Assembly (NCBI RefSeq): GCF_002002905.1
Contig: NZ_CP019509.1
Location: 248,001-312,000 of the forward strand
DNA length: 64,000 nucleotides
Reading direction: 5' to 3'
From: Aquaspirillum sp. LM1
GTDB taxonomy: Bacteria; Pseudomonadota; Gammaproteobacteria; Burkholderiales; Aquaspirillaceae
Shown here: positions 9,847-17,967 of the stretch, in pieces
How positions within the stretch are numbered: position 1 is the stretch's first letter
How the letters are laid out: each line of letters starts with the position of its first letter
Position numbers and translations under genes: made by a program
Notes under the pieces: model-generated
Database searches by the model: none
What the model saw: the letters and a program-made list of their open reading frames with translations, nothing else
Told to the model about the DNA's origin: nothing

Positions 9847-10626
9847 TCAGGGCACAAGCGGCAAGCTGGCGCGGTAGTGGTTGCCATCGTTGTCCACGCT
9901 GCTGGCGTGCAGCTGGGTGGTGGCGGTGCGATTCAGGTGCAGGGTGAACAGCGGGTTTTCTGCCAGCGAGGCGTCGGTTTCCAGCTTGGCCAGCGGGCGC
10001 TGGCTGGCGTCGCTTAGCGTGACCTGCTCGATATTGAAACGCGCCACGCTGGTGACCAGGCCGGTGTCCATTGGATGCATGATGCCCAGCCGCACGCGCA
10101 GCACGCCGTCTTCCTCGCGCCAGACCCGGCCACTGACCCGGCCTAGCAGGGTATTCCAGTCGGTGGTCGAGCGGGTCTGGCTGGGCAGGGCACAGCCGCC
10201 GCCGGGCGCATCCAGCCATTTTCCGTTAACGTGCCAGACGCCCTTGTCGTCCAGCGCGGCGGCGCGGATGGGGGTGGCCTGGTTTACCCGCATGGCCACC
10301 GACAGGCGTGGCTGGGCGTGCAGTGGCTGGTAGCGCAAGGCGCGTGGAATCGGGTTGTAGTCGGCAAATAAAATCAGCTCGCGCACCGCGCCCACGTCAC
10401 GGGCATCCACACTGACCGGCACAAAATGGCCGTCTTCCACCCGTTCGGGCAGGGTCACTTTCACCCGGTCGTCAAACACCACCTTGCCACCGCCCAGCAC
10501 CACGCGCTGCATGCTGCTCCACAACGGCGAGTTGAACGGGTCGCCGCCCGGCGGCGGTGCGGCGTAGGCGTTAAGCGCCATCAGCACACCGGCGCTCAGG
10601 GTCCATCCAGTCCAGCGGGGTTTCAT
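9847..10626 (-). CDS. Quinoprotein dehydrogenase-associated SoxYZ-like carrier
   Basis: A 259-residue exported protein (signal peptide ending ALNAYA) with two immunoglobulin-like halves resembling SoxY and SoxZ fused. The SoxY-like C-terminal swinging-arm Cys signature is not present; the only Cys is in the middle (GGGCALP). Proteins of this type co-occur with PQQ alcohol dehydrogenases; their role is unknown. ATG at 10626 follows AGGAG. It lies 23 bp upstream of the metallohydrolase. Confidence 0.8.
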   Translation of the reverse strand: MKPRWTGWTLSAGVLMALNAYAAPPPGGDPFNSPLWSSMQRVVLGGGKVVFDDRVKVTLPERVEDGHFVPVSVDARDVGAVRELILFADYNPIPRALRYQPLHAQPRLSVAMRVNQATPIRAAALDDKGVWHVNGKWLDAPGGGCALPSQTRSTTDWNTLLGRVSGRVWREEDGVLRVRLGIMHPMDTGLVTSVARFNIEQVTLSDASQRPLAKLETDASLAENPLFTLHLNRTATTQLHASSVDNDGNHYRASLPLVP

Positions 10627-10676
10627 CAGCGGATACTCCTGCAAACAACCGGTTGAATGAGGCAGTGGGGGGGGAG

Positions 10677-11504
10677 TCAGTGCGCCGCTGCCGGGGTGTA
10701 ACGCACCTGATAGCTGGCAAACAGCTTGGCCAACAGTCCCGACTGACGAATGGTTTCCAGCGCGTCGGTCACCGCCCAGCCCAGGTCGCGCAGGGTTTCC
10801 TTGGTGGCCATGCCGATTTCCCAGCTGGCCTTGACCAGGCCGGGGGTGGCCAGCGGGGCGACGGGCTTGGCGCTGGCGGCCAGCACCCAGTCCAGCTCGC
10901 TTTGCGGGCCAAACACGGCATCGATCTCGCCAGCCAGCAGCGCGCGGGCGGCGCTGGGGGTGTTGGGGTAGTGTTGCAGGCTGGGGCGCAGACGGCCACC
11001 TTGCAAGGCGGCCAGGTATAAATCGGCCAGGCTGTCGTTTTCTACGCCGATGCGGGTGCCATGGTCGATCAGGGTTACCGCGCCTGGTGGGCGCTGGCCG
11101 GCCCAGGCCATCTGTTCGGTGTAGTACGGGCCAAACAGCACGGCGTTGTGGATGCGCTGGGCCAGCTCGGGGTCGAAGGGCACATGCAGCATCAGGTCGG
11201 CGGTGCCGCCGCCCAGATAATGGCCTTTCCAGATGGCGTTGCGCAGGTCGCCATCAATATCGTCAGCGGCGGTCAGTGGCATGAAGTTCACCTTCAGCTC
11301 CAGCGCCTGGCCGATGGCGCGGGCCAGATCAACGTCAATGCCGCGCAGTTCGCCGTTTTCCGTCCAGGAGAACGGCGGGAAATCCCGATACACCGCCACG
11401 CGCATACTGCCGTTGGCCTTCAGGTCATCCAGATTGGTGGCGGCCCGCAATGGGGCGGCCAGCGCACTGGCCAGCGCGGCCAGCAAGAATTGACGGCGGT
11501 TCAT
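10677..11504 (-). CDS. MxaJ/XoxJ-like periplasmic solute-binding protein
   Basis: A 275-residue protein of the bacterial extracellular solute-binding family 3, with a signal peptide (RRQFLLAALASALAAPLRAA, Tat-like twin Arg). Features of the quinoprotein-associated branch include RVAVYRDFPPFSW near the N-terminus and YYTEQMAW. In methanol/ethanol oxidation clusters such proteins (MxaJ, XoxJ, PedF neighbours) help assemble or activate the PQQ dehydrogenase and need no ABC permease. None is encoded nearby. It sits 32 bp after the cytochrome gene. Confidence 0.85.
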   Translation of the reverse strand: MNRRQFLLAALASALAAPLRAATNLDDLKANGSMRVAVYRDFPPFSWTENGELRGIDVDLARAIGQALELKVNFMPLTAADDIDGDLRNAIWKGHYLGGGTADLMLHVPFDPELAQRIHNAVLFGPYYTEQMAWAGQRPPGAVTLIDHGTRIGVENDSLADLYLAALQGGRLRPSLQHYPNTPSAARALLAGEIDAVFGPQSELDWVLAASAKPVAPLATPGLVKASWEIGMATKETLRDLGWAVTDALETIRQSGLLAKLFASYQVRYTPAAAH

Positions 11505-11536
11505 CCTGTTTCCTTGGCGCTGCCCGATGGGTCGGG

Positions 11537-11965
11537 TCAGTCAATACGGACGGTTTCCAGCCAGCTGCGAATGGCCCAGGCGGCTTCCTGCGCCAGAATG
11601 CCTTCAAACGACGGCATATAAGTGACGCCGTTGCGCACCGAGCCATGACGGATGCGTTCCTGGAAAATCGGGTCGCCTTCGTCCTGCCCTGGCAGTTTGC
11701 GCAGGTCAGGGGCAATGCCGCCGGAAACAGCGTCAATGCCGTGGCAGCGGGCGCAGTTCTGGGCGAAGGCTGCCTTGCCAATGCTGATGGCTTCGGCATT
11801 GCCACGATACGGGTTGCTGTCCAGCCAGGTGCTGCCCAGCTTTTTCAGGTTGCCGGTGTCCACCGGCTGGGGTACCACGTCGCCGTGAGCGCTGGCAGCG
11901 CCCGCCACAACCAGGGCACCAGCGGCCAGCATGGCCAGGGAAAGCAGACGCAGACGGTGTTTCAT
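11537..11965 (-). CDS. pedF: Cytochrome c-550 PedF
   Basis: A 142-residue exported mono-haem cytochrome c. A signal peptide ends near AGAASA-HG, the haem-binding CARCH is at residues 71-75, and the axial Met is probably in TYMPSF. The segment VVPQPVDTGNLKKLGSTWLD is characteristic of PedF, the electron acceptor of PQQ ethanol dehydrogenases in Pseudomonas. ATG at 11965 gives the signal peptide directly. It is followed by the MxaJ-like gene, as in the P. putida ped cluster. Confidence 0.9.
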   Translation of the reverse strand: MKHRLRLLSLAMLAAGALVVAGAASAHGDVVPQPVDTGNLKKLGSTWLDSNPYRGNAEAISIGKAAFAQNCARCHGIDAVSGGIAPDLRKLPGQDEGDPIFQERIRHGSVRNGVTYMPSFEGILAQEAAWAIRSWLETVRID

Positions 11966-12043
11966 GATGGTTAATCCTTGCGTGTCATCGGGGGGATGCG
12001 AGGCGCTGGGCCACATGGGCGGCCGGCAGCGCATCGGGTTTAA

Positions 12044-12433
12044 TCAGGTGGGCGTATCGGCGCGCGGTGGTTCGCCCGCGTGGGCCAGCTCGGCTTGTTC
12101 GGCATCGCTGAACAGCCGTGACCGGGTGAGAAAGCGCACACCCTCGGGCGCTTCCACTGAAAAACTTGACCCGCGACCTTCAACCACGTCGATGGTCAGC
12201 TGGGTATTGCGCCAGTAGTCAAACTGGAACGCACTCATATAAAACGGGCAGCCGGCAATCTGGCCCAGCAGCACGTCCTGATGGCCGAGGTGGAATTCTC
12301 CTTGCGGGTAACACATCGGTGCGCTGCCATCACAGCAACCGCCCGACTGATGGAATAACACCGGGCCATGCCGAGCAATCAGCCGTTCGATTAAATCGGC
12401 AGCCGCAGGGGTCAGGGTGACGCGTTCAATCAT
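12044..12433 (-). CDS. DUF779 protein
   Basis: A 129-residue cytosolic protein with the DUF779 motifs FHQSGGCCDGSAPMCYP and a YWRNTQLTIDVVEGRGSSFS segment. The CC and following Cys suggest metal or redox chemistry, but the function is unknown. DUF779 genes commonly sit beside acetaldehyde-type aldehyde dehydrogenases of the ExaC/AcoD class, as here. ATG at 12433 gives MIERVTLTP; the open frame extends upstream without a better start. Confidence 0.88.
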   Translation of the reverse strand: MIERVTLTPAAADLIERLIARHGPVLFHQSGGCCDGSAPMCYPQGEFHLGHQDVLLGQIAGCPFYMSAFQFDYWRNTQLTIDVVEGRGSSFSVEAPEGVRFLTRSRLFSDAEQAELAHAGEPPRADTPT

Positions 12434-12607
12434 GGTGTTTCTCCAGCAGACGGGGGTGGAGGGAAACCGGCCCATGCACGGGGCGGGTTTCTCCGGACCT
12501 GAAGCCAGTGACTTCTTGGCGTGGTTCACCAACCCGGCGTAGCGTGCCGCGCCGAAGCCATACAGCAAGGCAGCGCAACCACGCCAGGCGGGTTGAGTGA
12601 GCGACGC

Positions 12608-14128
12608 TTAGAAGAAGCCCAGTGCGTTCGGGCTGTAGCTCACCAGCAGGTTTTTGGTTTGCTGATAGTGTTCCAGCATCATCTTGTGGGTTTCGCGGCC
12701 AATGCCGGACTTCTTGTAGCCACCAAAGGCAGCGTGGGCCGGGTACAGGTGGTAGCAGTTGGTCCACACACGGCCAGCCTTGATGCCACGGCCCATGCGA
12801 TAGGCCAGGGTGCCATCACGGGTCCACACGCCTGCGCCCAGACCAAAGGCCGAGTCGTTGGCAATGGCCAGGGCGTCTTCCTTGTCCTTGAAGGTAGTCA
12901 CGGCGACCACCGGGCCAAAGATTTCTTCCTGGAACACGCGCATCTTGTTGTGGCCGGCCAGGATGGTCGGTTCCACGTAGTAGCCTTCGTCCAGCCCGCT
13001 GCCCAGCTTGGCCTGTGCGCCGCCGATCAGCACTTGTGCGCCTTCCTGGCGGCCAATGTCGATGTAGGACAGGATCTTGTCCAGCTGTTCGCGGGAAGCC
13101 TGGGCACCAATCATGGTGCTCGGGTCGTACGGGCTGCCTTGCTTGACGGCCTTGACGCGTTCCACGGCGCGTTCCATGAATTTTTCGTAGATGGATTCCT
13201 GCACCAGCACGCGGCTCGGGCAGGTGCACACTTCGCCCTGGTTCAGCGCGAACATGGAGAAGCCTTCCAGTGCCTTGTCGAAGAAAGCGTCGTCTTCGTT
13301 CATCACGTCGGCAAAGAAGATGTTGGGCGACTTGCCACCCAGCTCCAGGGTCACCGGAATGATGTTTTCCGAGGCGTATTGCATGATCAGACGGCCAGTG
13401 GAGGTTTCACCGGTAAATGCCACTTTATTGATGCGGCTGTTGGTGGCCAGCGGCTTGCCGGCTTCCAGACCAAAACCGTTTACCACGTTGAGCACGCCCG
13501 GCGGCAGCAGGTCGCCAATCAGGTCGAGCAGCACCACGATGCTCATCGGGGTTTGTTCTGCCGGCTTGAGCACCACGCAGTTGCCTGCCACCAGGGCCGG
13601 GGCCAGTTTCCAGGCGGCCATCAGCAGCGGGAAGTTCCACGGGATGATCTGGCCCACCACGCCCAGCGGCTCGTGGAAATGGTACGCCACAGTGTTGTCG
13701 TCGATTTCGCAGATCGAGCCTTCCTGGGCGCGGATACAACCGGCGTAGTAGCGGAAGTGGTCGATGGCCAGCGGGATGTCGGCGGCGTTGGTTTCGCGGA
13801 TCGGCTTGCCGTTGTCGGCGGTTTCCACGGCGGCGATGAAGCTGGCGTACTGCTCCATGCGGTCGGCAATCTTGAGCAGGATATTGGAGCGTTCGGTGGT
13901 GGACGAGCGGCCCCATTTGTCGGCGGCGGCGTGGGCGGCATCCAGTGCCAGTTCGATATCTTCAGCCGACGAGCGGGCAATTTCGCACAGCGGCTTGCCG
14001 TCCACCGGGCTGGTGTTCACAAAGTACTGGCCACGAACCGGGGCAACCCAGCCACCGTTGATGAAGTTGTCGTAGCGGCTGCGCAGCGGAATCTTTTTGT
14101 CGATGCAATCAAGGGTGTTTTGCAGCAT
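12608..14128 (-). CDS. NAD-dependent aldehyde dehydrogenase (ExaC/AcoD type)
   Basis: Oxidises acetaldehyde or similar aldehydes to acids; probably the cytosolic second step of alcohol use. The 506-residue protein has all ALDH landmarks: Asn165 in PWNFP, Glu262 in LELGGKSP, nucleophile Cys301 in GEVCTCPSR, and a normal C-terminus. ATG at 14128 follows GGAGACACCGCC; 59 further in-frame codons upstream lie in the regulatory region and lack family similarity. It heads the minus-strand set; 174 bp without a gene separate it from DUF779. Possible operators lie about 110-170 bp upstream. Confidence 0.93.
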   Translation of the reverse strand: MLQNTLDCIDKKIPLRSRYDNFINGGWVAPVRGQYFVNTSPVDGKPLCEIARSSAEDIELALDAAHAAADKWGRSSTTERSNILLKIADRMEQYASFIAAVETADNGKPIRETNAADIPLAIDHFRYYAGCIRAQEGSICEIDDNTVAYHFHEPLGVVGQIIPWNFPLLMAAWKLAPALVAGNCVVLKPAEQTPMSIVVLLDLIGDLLPPGVLNVVNGFGLEAGKPLATNSRINKVAFTGETSTGRLIMQYASENIIPVTLELGGKSPNIFFADVMNEDDAFFDKALEGFSMFALNQGEVCTCPSRVLVQESIYEKFMERAVERVKAVKQGSPYDPSTMIGAQASREQLDKILSYIDIGRQEGAQVLIGGAQAKLGSGLDEGYYVEPTILAGHNKMRVFQEEIFGPVVAVTTFKDKEDALAIANDSAFGLGAGVWTRDGTLAYRMGRGIKAGRVWTNCYHLYPAHAAFGGYKKSGIGRETHKMMLEHYQQTKNLLVSYSPNALGFF

Positions 14129-14238
14129 GGCGGTGTCTCCTGGCTCTGGGGTGGACAAACTTCTGTCGGCATTGACAGTAAGCGGATTGTCGTCACCCAC
14201 AGCCCGATCAGCCATGCTACTTTGGTCGCAAGACCGAT

Positions 14239-14257
14239 CTGTTGCATTTTGCAACAG
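14239..14257. promoter_or_regulatory. Perfect 8-bp inverted repeat, probable regulator site
   Basis: CTGTTGCA-TTT-TGCAACAG is a perfect palindrome with a 3-nt spacer, centred about 120 bp upstream of the aldehyde dehydrogenase ATG. Size and symmetry suit a dimeric activator. A Fis-type AcoR-like activator is plausible for an ALDH gene of this class, but that is inference. Confidence 0.55.
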
Positions 14258-14274
14258 CCATGGGTGACGCAAAA

Positions 14275-14298
14275 TGGCACAACTGACACAGTGTGCCA
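14275..14298. promoter_or_regulatory. 7-bp inverted repeat with 10-nt spacer
   Basis: TGGCACA and TGTGCCA are separated by 10 nt, placing equivalent bases about 17 nt apart. It lies next to the CTGTTGCA palindrome in the same divergent region and could be a second regulator site for either the ALDH or the porin gene. Confidence 0.4.
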
Positions 14299-14469
14299 CA
14301 CTCATGTCATATCCGGATATCGTAGAACTACCGGGTCAGTGCAGAATTGTGCTGGCAGATCAAGCCATTGGCCGGGGGGGACCAAAGTCGTAGTCGGGCG
14401 GGGAAATTTGGGCATGTGGCTTGCGCCAAGGGGCGGGCAGTCACATCACCCCAAAAATACGGAGAAGAC

Positions 14470-15600
14470 ATGAAACACGCATCCCCCCTGACGCTGGCCG
14501 CCCTGGCCGTGGCTGGCCTGGCCAGCGCGCCCGCCATGGCGCTGGAAGTTTACAATAACAAGGGCTGGACGCTGGACATCAGCGGCTCGGTCAATGCCTT
14601 CTACACCACCAGTAAAACCGAACAAAGCAGCCGCTCCAGCCAGATTGAAAACGGCCTGCTGCCGGGCTACTTCAATATCACCGCCGCCACCCAGCAGCGT
14701 GGCTGGGATATCAAGGGCGTGATTGGCATCTGGCCGGGGCTGGATTCCGACTCGCCGGCGCTTTCCAGCGCCACCGCCGGGGTGGGCAAATCCACCGTGG
14801 ATGCGCGGACCAACTACCTGAGCTTTGGCAAGCCCAATGTCGGTACCTTCAAGTTTGGCCGCGATGTGGGCCTGTTCCAGTCCAATGCCATCCTCAACGA
14901 CATGACCCTGATTGGCGTGGGCGGTGGCGGTGGTCAGGCGCGTAACATCAATACCACGCTGGGGGGCATTGGCGCGGGCTACATCTATGCCGAATTCCAG
15001 CCGCAAATTACCTACACCACGCCCAAGTTCAACGGCTTTTCCGCCACCATTGGTGCCTATGACAACAAGGACGTGAATGGTGCTGGCAAAACCGGGCGCA
15101 ATGTGGGCTATCAAGGCCAGGCCTTGTATGAATTCAAGAACAACACCCTGTCTGGCAAGGCCTGGCTGGGCTTTGTCAACCAGAAGTTCAACCTGATTCG
15201 CAGCAACAACGCCACCGGCTTCGAGTTTGGTGCCAAGATGGACATCGGCAACCTGGGCCTGATGGCCGAAGGCTTTACCGGCAAGGGCATTGGCGACACC
15301 ATTCTGTTTTCTGGCGGCACCGATGCGCTTGGCCAGAACCGCCGCTCGGATGGCTATCTGCTGCAAGCCACCTACAAGTTTGACGACCTGAAAGTCGGCC
15401 TCAGCCACGGCGAAAGCCGCACCAAGCGCACCGGCAGCGAAGGCAGTGGCTACGCCAACCGCGTGGTGGGCACCACCCTGGGCGGCTACTACAGCCTGAC
15501 TGACAACCTGACCCTGGTGGGCGAAGTGAACCGCCGCACCAACAAGGTGACCAACCGCGACACCGATGGCGTTTCGCTGGGCGCGATTCTGTTCTTCTGA
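14470..15600 (+). CDS. Gram-negative outer-membrane porin
   Basis: A 376-residue general porin of the betaproteobacterial type. It has a signal peptide ending ASAPAMA, alternating amphipathic beta strands, and a terminal Phe (SLGAILFF) recognised by the BAM machinery. A Gly-rich loop (GVGGGGGQARN) lies near the middle. Substrate is unknown. ATG at 14470 is preceded by GGAGAAG; the longer open frame upstream lacks a signal. A terminator follows 40 bp after the stop, so it is monocistronic. It shares a divergent promoter region with the aldehyde dehydrogenase, and may supply that pathway, but this is only positional. Confidence 0.92.
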   Translation: MKHASPLTLAALAVAGLASAPAMALEVYNNKGWTLDISGSVNAFYTTSKTEQSSRSSQIENGLLPGYFNITAATQQRGWDIKGVIGIWPGLDSDSPALSSATAGVGKSTVDARTNYLSFGKPNVGTFKFGRDVGLFQSNAILNDMTLIGVGGGGGQARNINTTLGGIGAGYIYAEFQPQITYTTPKFNGFSATIGAYDNKDVNGAGKTGRNVGYQGQALYEFKNNTLSGKAWLGFVNQKFNLIRSNNATGFEFGAKMDIGNLGLMAEGFTGKGIGDTILFSGGTDALGQNRRSDGYLLQATYKFDDLKVGLSHGESRTKRTGSEGSGYANRVVGTTLGGYYSLTDNLTLVGEVNRRTNKVTNRDTDGVSLGAILFF

Positions 15601-15640
15601 TTTTTCCCGAACGCCCTCCCCCCACGTTCAGGCAGAGCGC

Positions 15641-15672
15641 ACCCCGCCGGGTTTGTCCCGGTGGGGTTTTTT
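15641..15672 (+). terminator. Rho-independent terminator of the porin gene
   Basis: An 11-bp stem (ACCCCGCCGGG against CCCGGTGGGGT, one G-T pair) with a 5-nt loop is followed by a T6 run. Confidence 0.9.
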
Positions 15673-15893
15673 GTCTTGTTGCGACTGATATCCATCACCT
15701 CGGCGCAGATAGAACCCTGGCGCGGCCACAGGGTGAGCGCGAGGCCGCTGCGAACAGTGCGCCATCGCACTCTGGTGGAGTCGGTATTTCCATTTCTTCT
15801 GCTCTTGCGACAATTTGCCGCAGGGCGCTGCTGCCTGCCCATCACCAGCTTGTGCTATGGTAAACGGCCTGATGGCTCTCACCTCTGGCTCGC

Positions 15894-17147
15894 ATGTTGC
15901 CCGATTCTTATGCTCCGGCTTTTTCCCGATTGATTGCCCTGCGCTGGGGCTTTTTGCTGCTGGCGGCGCTGGGCCTGGGCCTGGCGGTGCAGGACGGCAT
16001 GGCGCTGCCCTGGCTGCCCATGCTGGCGGTGTTGGCGGCGCTGGCGCTGGTCAATGGCTTTTCCCAGTTGCTGTCCCGCCGCCGGCTCATTGAACGGCCC
16101 TGGGCGGTGGCAGCGGCCTTGGCGCTGGACTGCACCATCCTGGGTATCTTGCTGTTTTTCAGCGGCGGGGCAAATAATCCGCTGGTCACCCTGTACCTGC
16201 TGCCGCTGGTGTTTGCCGCGCTGGTGCTGCCCATCCAGCTGGCCTGGCTGCTGGCCGGCCTGGCCGTGGTGGATTACACCTTCCTGATGGAATTCTTCAT
16301 CCCGCTGCCGGGCTCGGCAGAAGACCCGGCACTGGCGTTTCGCCTGCATACCGTGGGCATGTGGGCCACCTTCTGCGGGGCTGCCGTGCTGATGGTGGGG
16401 CTGATTGGCCGGATGACCCGCGAACTGCACGCCCGCGATATCGCCCTGCGGGATTTTCGCGAAAAACAACTGCGCGATGAAAAATGGGTGGCCATGGGCA
16501 CCCTGGCCGCCAGCGCCGCGCACGAGCTGGGCACGCCGCTCTCCACCCTGGCGGTGCTGATTGGCGAATGGCAACACCAAGCCGCCGACCAGCCCGACCT
16601 GGCCGATGATCTGGAACTGATGCACGCCCAGGTCACTGCCTGCAAGGCCGCGCTCAACCGGCTGGCCAACGAGGCTGGCGTCAGCCGGGGCGGCGATGCC
16701 GTCCAGGAAGTGCAGGCCATTGACCAGACGCTGGCCAGCCTGCTGCGGCAATGGCGTACCCTGCGCCCGGACGTGGTGGTGAACTACCAGCCCGATCCGG
16801 CCCCCGCCCCCCGGCTGGCGCTGGATCCCAGCCTGGCCCCGGCGCTGCTGAATCTGCTGAACAATGCCGCCGACGCCTCGCCGGAAGCCGTGGACATTCG
16901 CGCCCAGTGGAGCGGCCCGGCGCTGGGTCTGACCATCCACAACCATGGCCCCGGCCTGCCAGCGGCGTTTGCTCAGGGCATTCCGCCGCTGGGCACCGCC
17001 AGCAGCAAGGGCGGCATGGGCCTGGGCGTGGCGCTGGCGCATGCCACCATTGAACGACTGGGCGGCGAAGTCCGCCTGCGCAATCGACCCGATAGCGGGG
17101 TGGAGGCCACCGTCACCCTGCCCTGGCCCCCCGGAACCCAACGATGA
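15894..17147 (+). CDS. RegB/PrrB-family redox-sensing histidine kinase
   Basis: A 417-residue membrane kinase with about six N-terminal transmembrane segments (residues 15-175). The quinone-site heptad of RegB proteins is present as GGANNPL (91-97). The H-box is ASAAHELGTPLS with phospho-acceptor His210, and Cys250 in QVTACKAAL falls where RegB has its redox-active cysteine. A compact ATPase domain ends the protein (GSKGGMGLGVALA-like G-box). It phosphorylates the RegA-like regulator encoded next, with which it overlaps by 4 nt. Expected to link the quinone/oxygen state to respiratory gene control. Confidence 0.9.
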   Translation: MLPDSYAPAFSRLIALRWGFLLLAALGLGLAVQDGMALPWLPMLAVLAALALVNGFSQLLSRRRLIERPWAVAAALALDCTILGILLFFSGGANNPLVTLYLLPLVFAALVLPIQLAWLLAGLAVVDYTFLMEFFIPLPGSAEDPALAFRLHTVGMWATFCGAAVLMVGLIGRMTRELHARDIALRDFREKQLRDEKWVAMGTLAASAAHELGTPLSTLAVLIGEWQHQAADQPDLADDLELMHAQVTACKAALNRLANEAGVSRGGDAVQEVQAIDQTLASLLRQWRTLRPDVVVNYQPDPAPAPRLALDPSLAPALLNLLNNAADASPEAVDIRAQWSGPALGLTIHNHGPGLPAAFAQGIPPLGTASSKGGMGLGVALAHATIERLGGEVRLRNRPDSGVEATVTLPWPPGTQR

Positions 17148-17668
17148 CCCTGCTGCTGATTGATGACGATCCTGCTTTCAGTCTGGTCCTGCGCCGCGCC
17201 CTGTCGCGGCGAGGCTACGACGTTCACACCGCCGCCACCCCGGAACAGGCGCTGGAGGCCGCCAGCGCGCATGACCCGGACGGGATCGTGCTCGACCTGA
17301 ACCTGGCCGGCGAAAGCGGCCTGCGCATCCTGCCCACCCTGCGCCAGCACTGCCCTGACGCTGCCATTGTGGTGCTGACCGGCTACGCCAGCATCGCCAC
17401 CGCCGTGGACGCCATCAAGCTGGGGGCCACCCAATACCTGGCCAAACCGGCCAGCGCCGACGACATCCTGGCCGCACTGGGCCACAGCGAGCCTGACCCG
17501 GAACAGGCGCTGCCAGAACAGCCGATGTCGGTGCGCCGGCTGACCTGGGAGCATATCCAGCGCGTACTGGCCGAACACGACGGCAACGTGTCGGCCACCG
17601 CCCGCGCGCTGGACATGCACCGGCGCACGCTGCAACGGATGCTGGCCAAACGGCCTGCCAATCGGTGA
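17144..17668 (+). CDS. RegA/PrrA-family response regulator
   Basis: A 174-residue two-domain regulator: receiver with LLLIDDD and phospho-acceptor Asp51 (IVLDLNL), switch Thr in VLTGYASI, Lys in LAKPAS, then a short Fis-like helix-turn-helix (NVSATARALDMHRRTLQRML) characteristic of RegA/ActR/PrrA. ATG overlaps the stop of the kinase gene (ATGA), so the two are coupled. Confidence 0.93.
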   Translation: MTLLLIDDDPAFSLVLRRALSRRGYDVHTAATPEQALEAASAHDPDGIVLDLNLAGESGLRILPTLRQHCPDAAIVVLTGYASIATAVDAIKLGATQYLAKPASADDILAALGHSEPDPEQALPEQPMSVRRLTWEHIQRVLAEHDGNVSATARALDMHRRTLQRMLAKRPANR

Positions 17669-17967
17669 GGGGGGCTGGCAATGGGCAAGGCGCGGCGCTG
17701 AATGAGGGAGAGGGAGGGGTGAAACCCTATTAAACCTTGTCTCAATAAAGTTTAATAGTGACGAGCCTTGTTAAACGATGTGGGAGGGATGGGGCTGCCG
17801 GAACGGGGTGCCATACGGTGGTGTCACAGCGCCAGGCGCGAGGGCGGGGCAGGTGCTCAGTCAGATGGCGTTGAGCCTTCCAGGTTGGTGCGATGGTGAT
17901 CAGGAGAGGGTGGCAAGCGGGGGGATTTGGTGGAGAATGCAGCGGATATCGTGGGGTGGAATAGGTA
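17669..17967. other. 299-bp gap upstream of the AAA/Toprim-like pair
   Basis: No credible gene. It holds the 9-bp inverted repeat at 17727-17758 and a short G-rich stretch. The sequence is less orderly than flanking coding DNA and may mark the edge of the inserted pair. The AAA gene start is preceded by GGTGGAATAGGTA, a weak ribosome-binding site. Confidence 0.5.
17727..17758. repeat. 9-bp perfect inverted repeat, AT-rich
   Basis: CTATTAAAC and GTTTAATAG are separated by 14 nt (CTTGTCTCAATAAA). A partial third copy, GTTAAAC, follows at about 17770. The AT-rich palindrome could be an operator for the AAA gene or the relic of a junction. It could also act as a weak terminator for regA, but there is no T-run. 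Confidence 0.5.

Larger units (their letters stand above)
14129..14469. other. Divergent regulatory region between ALDH and porin genes
   Basis: These 341 bp hold no credible gene. They carry two perfect inverted repeats (listed separately) and the porin ribosome-binding site (GGAGA at 14461). No convincing sigma-54 -24/-12 element was found on either strand. Confidence 0.6.

Noticed and set aside
14129-14469. Possible sigma-54 promoter upstream of the ALDH (expected for AcoR-type control)
   Set aside because: TGGCAC at 14275 lacks a TTGC at the required distance, and nothing better was found on the minus strand.
12521-14473. Very long plus-strand open frame (650 codons) opposite the aldehyde dehydrogenase
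   Set aside because: It is rich in His, Gly, Ala and Val in the way typical of the antisense frame of a GC-rich gene, and it mirrors an unambiguous ALDH.
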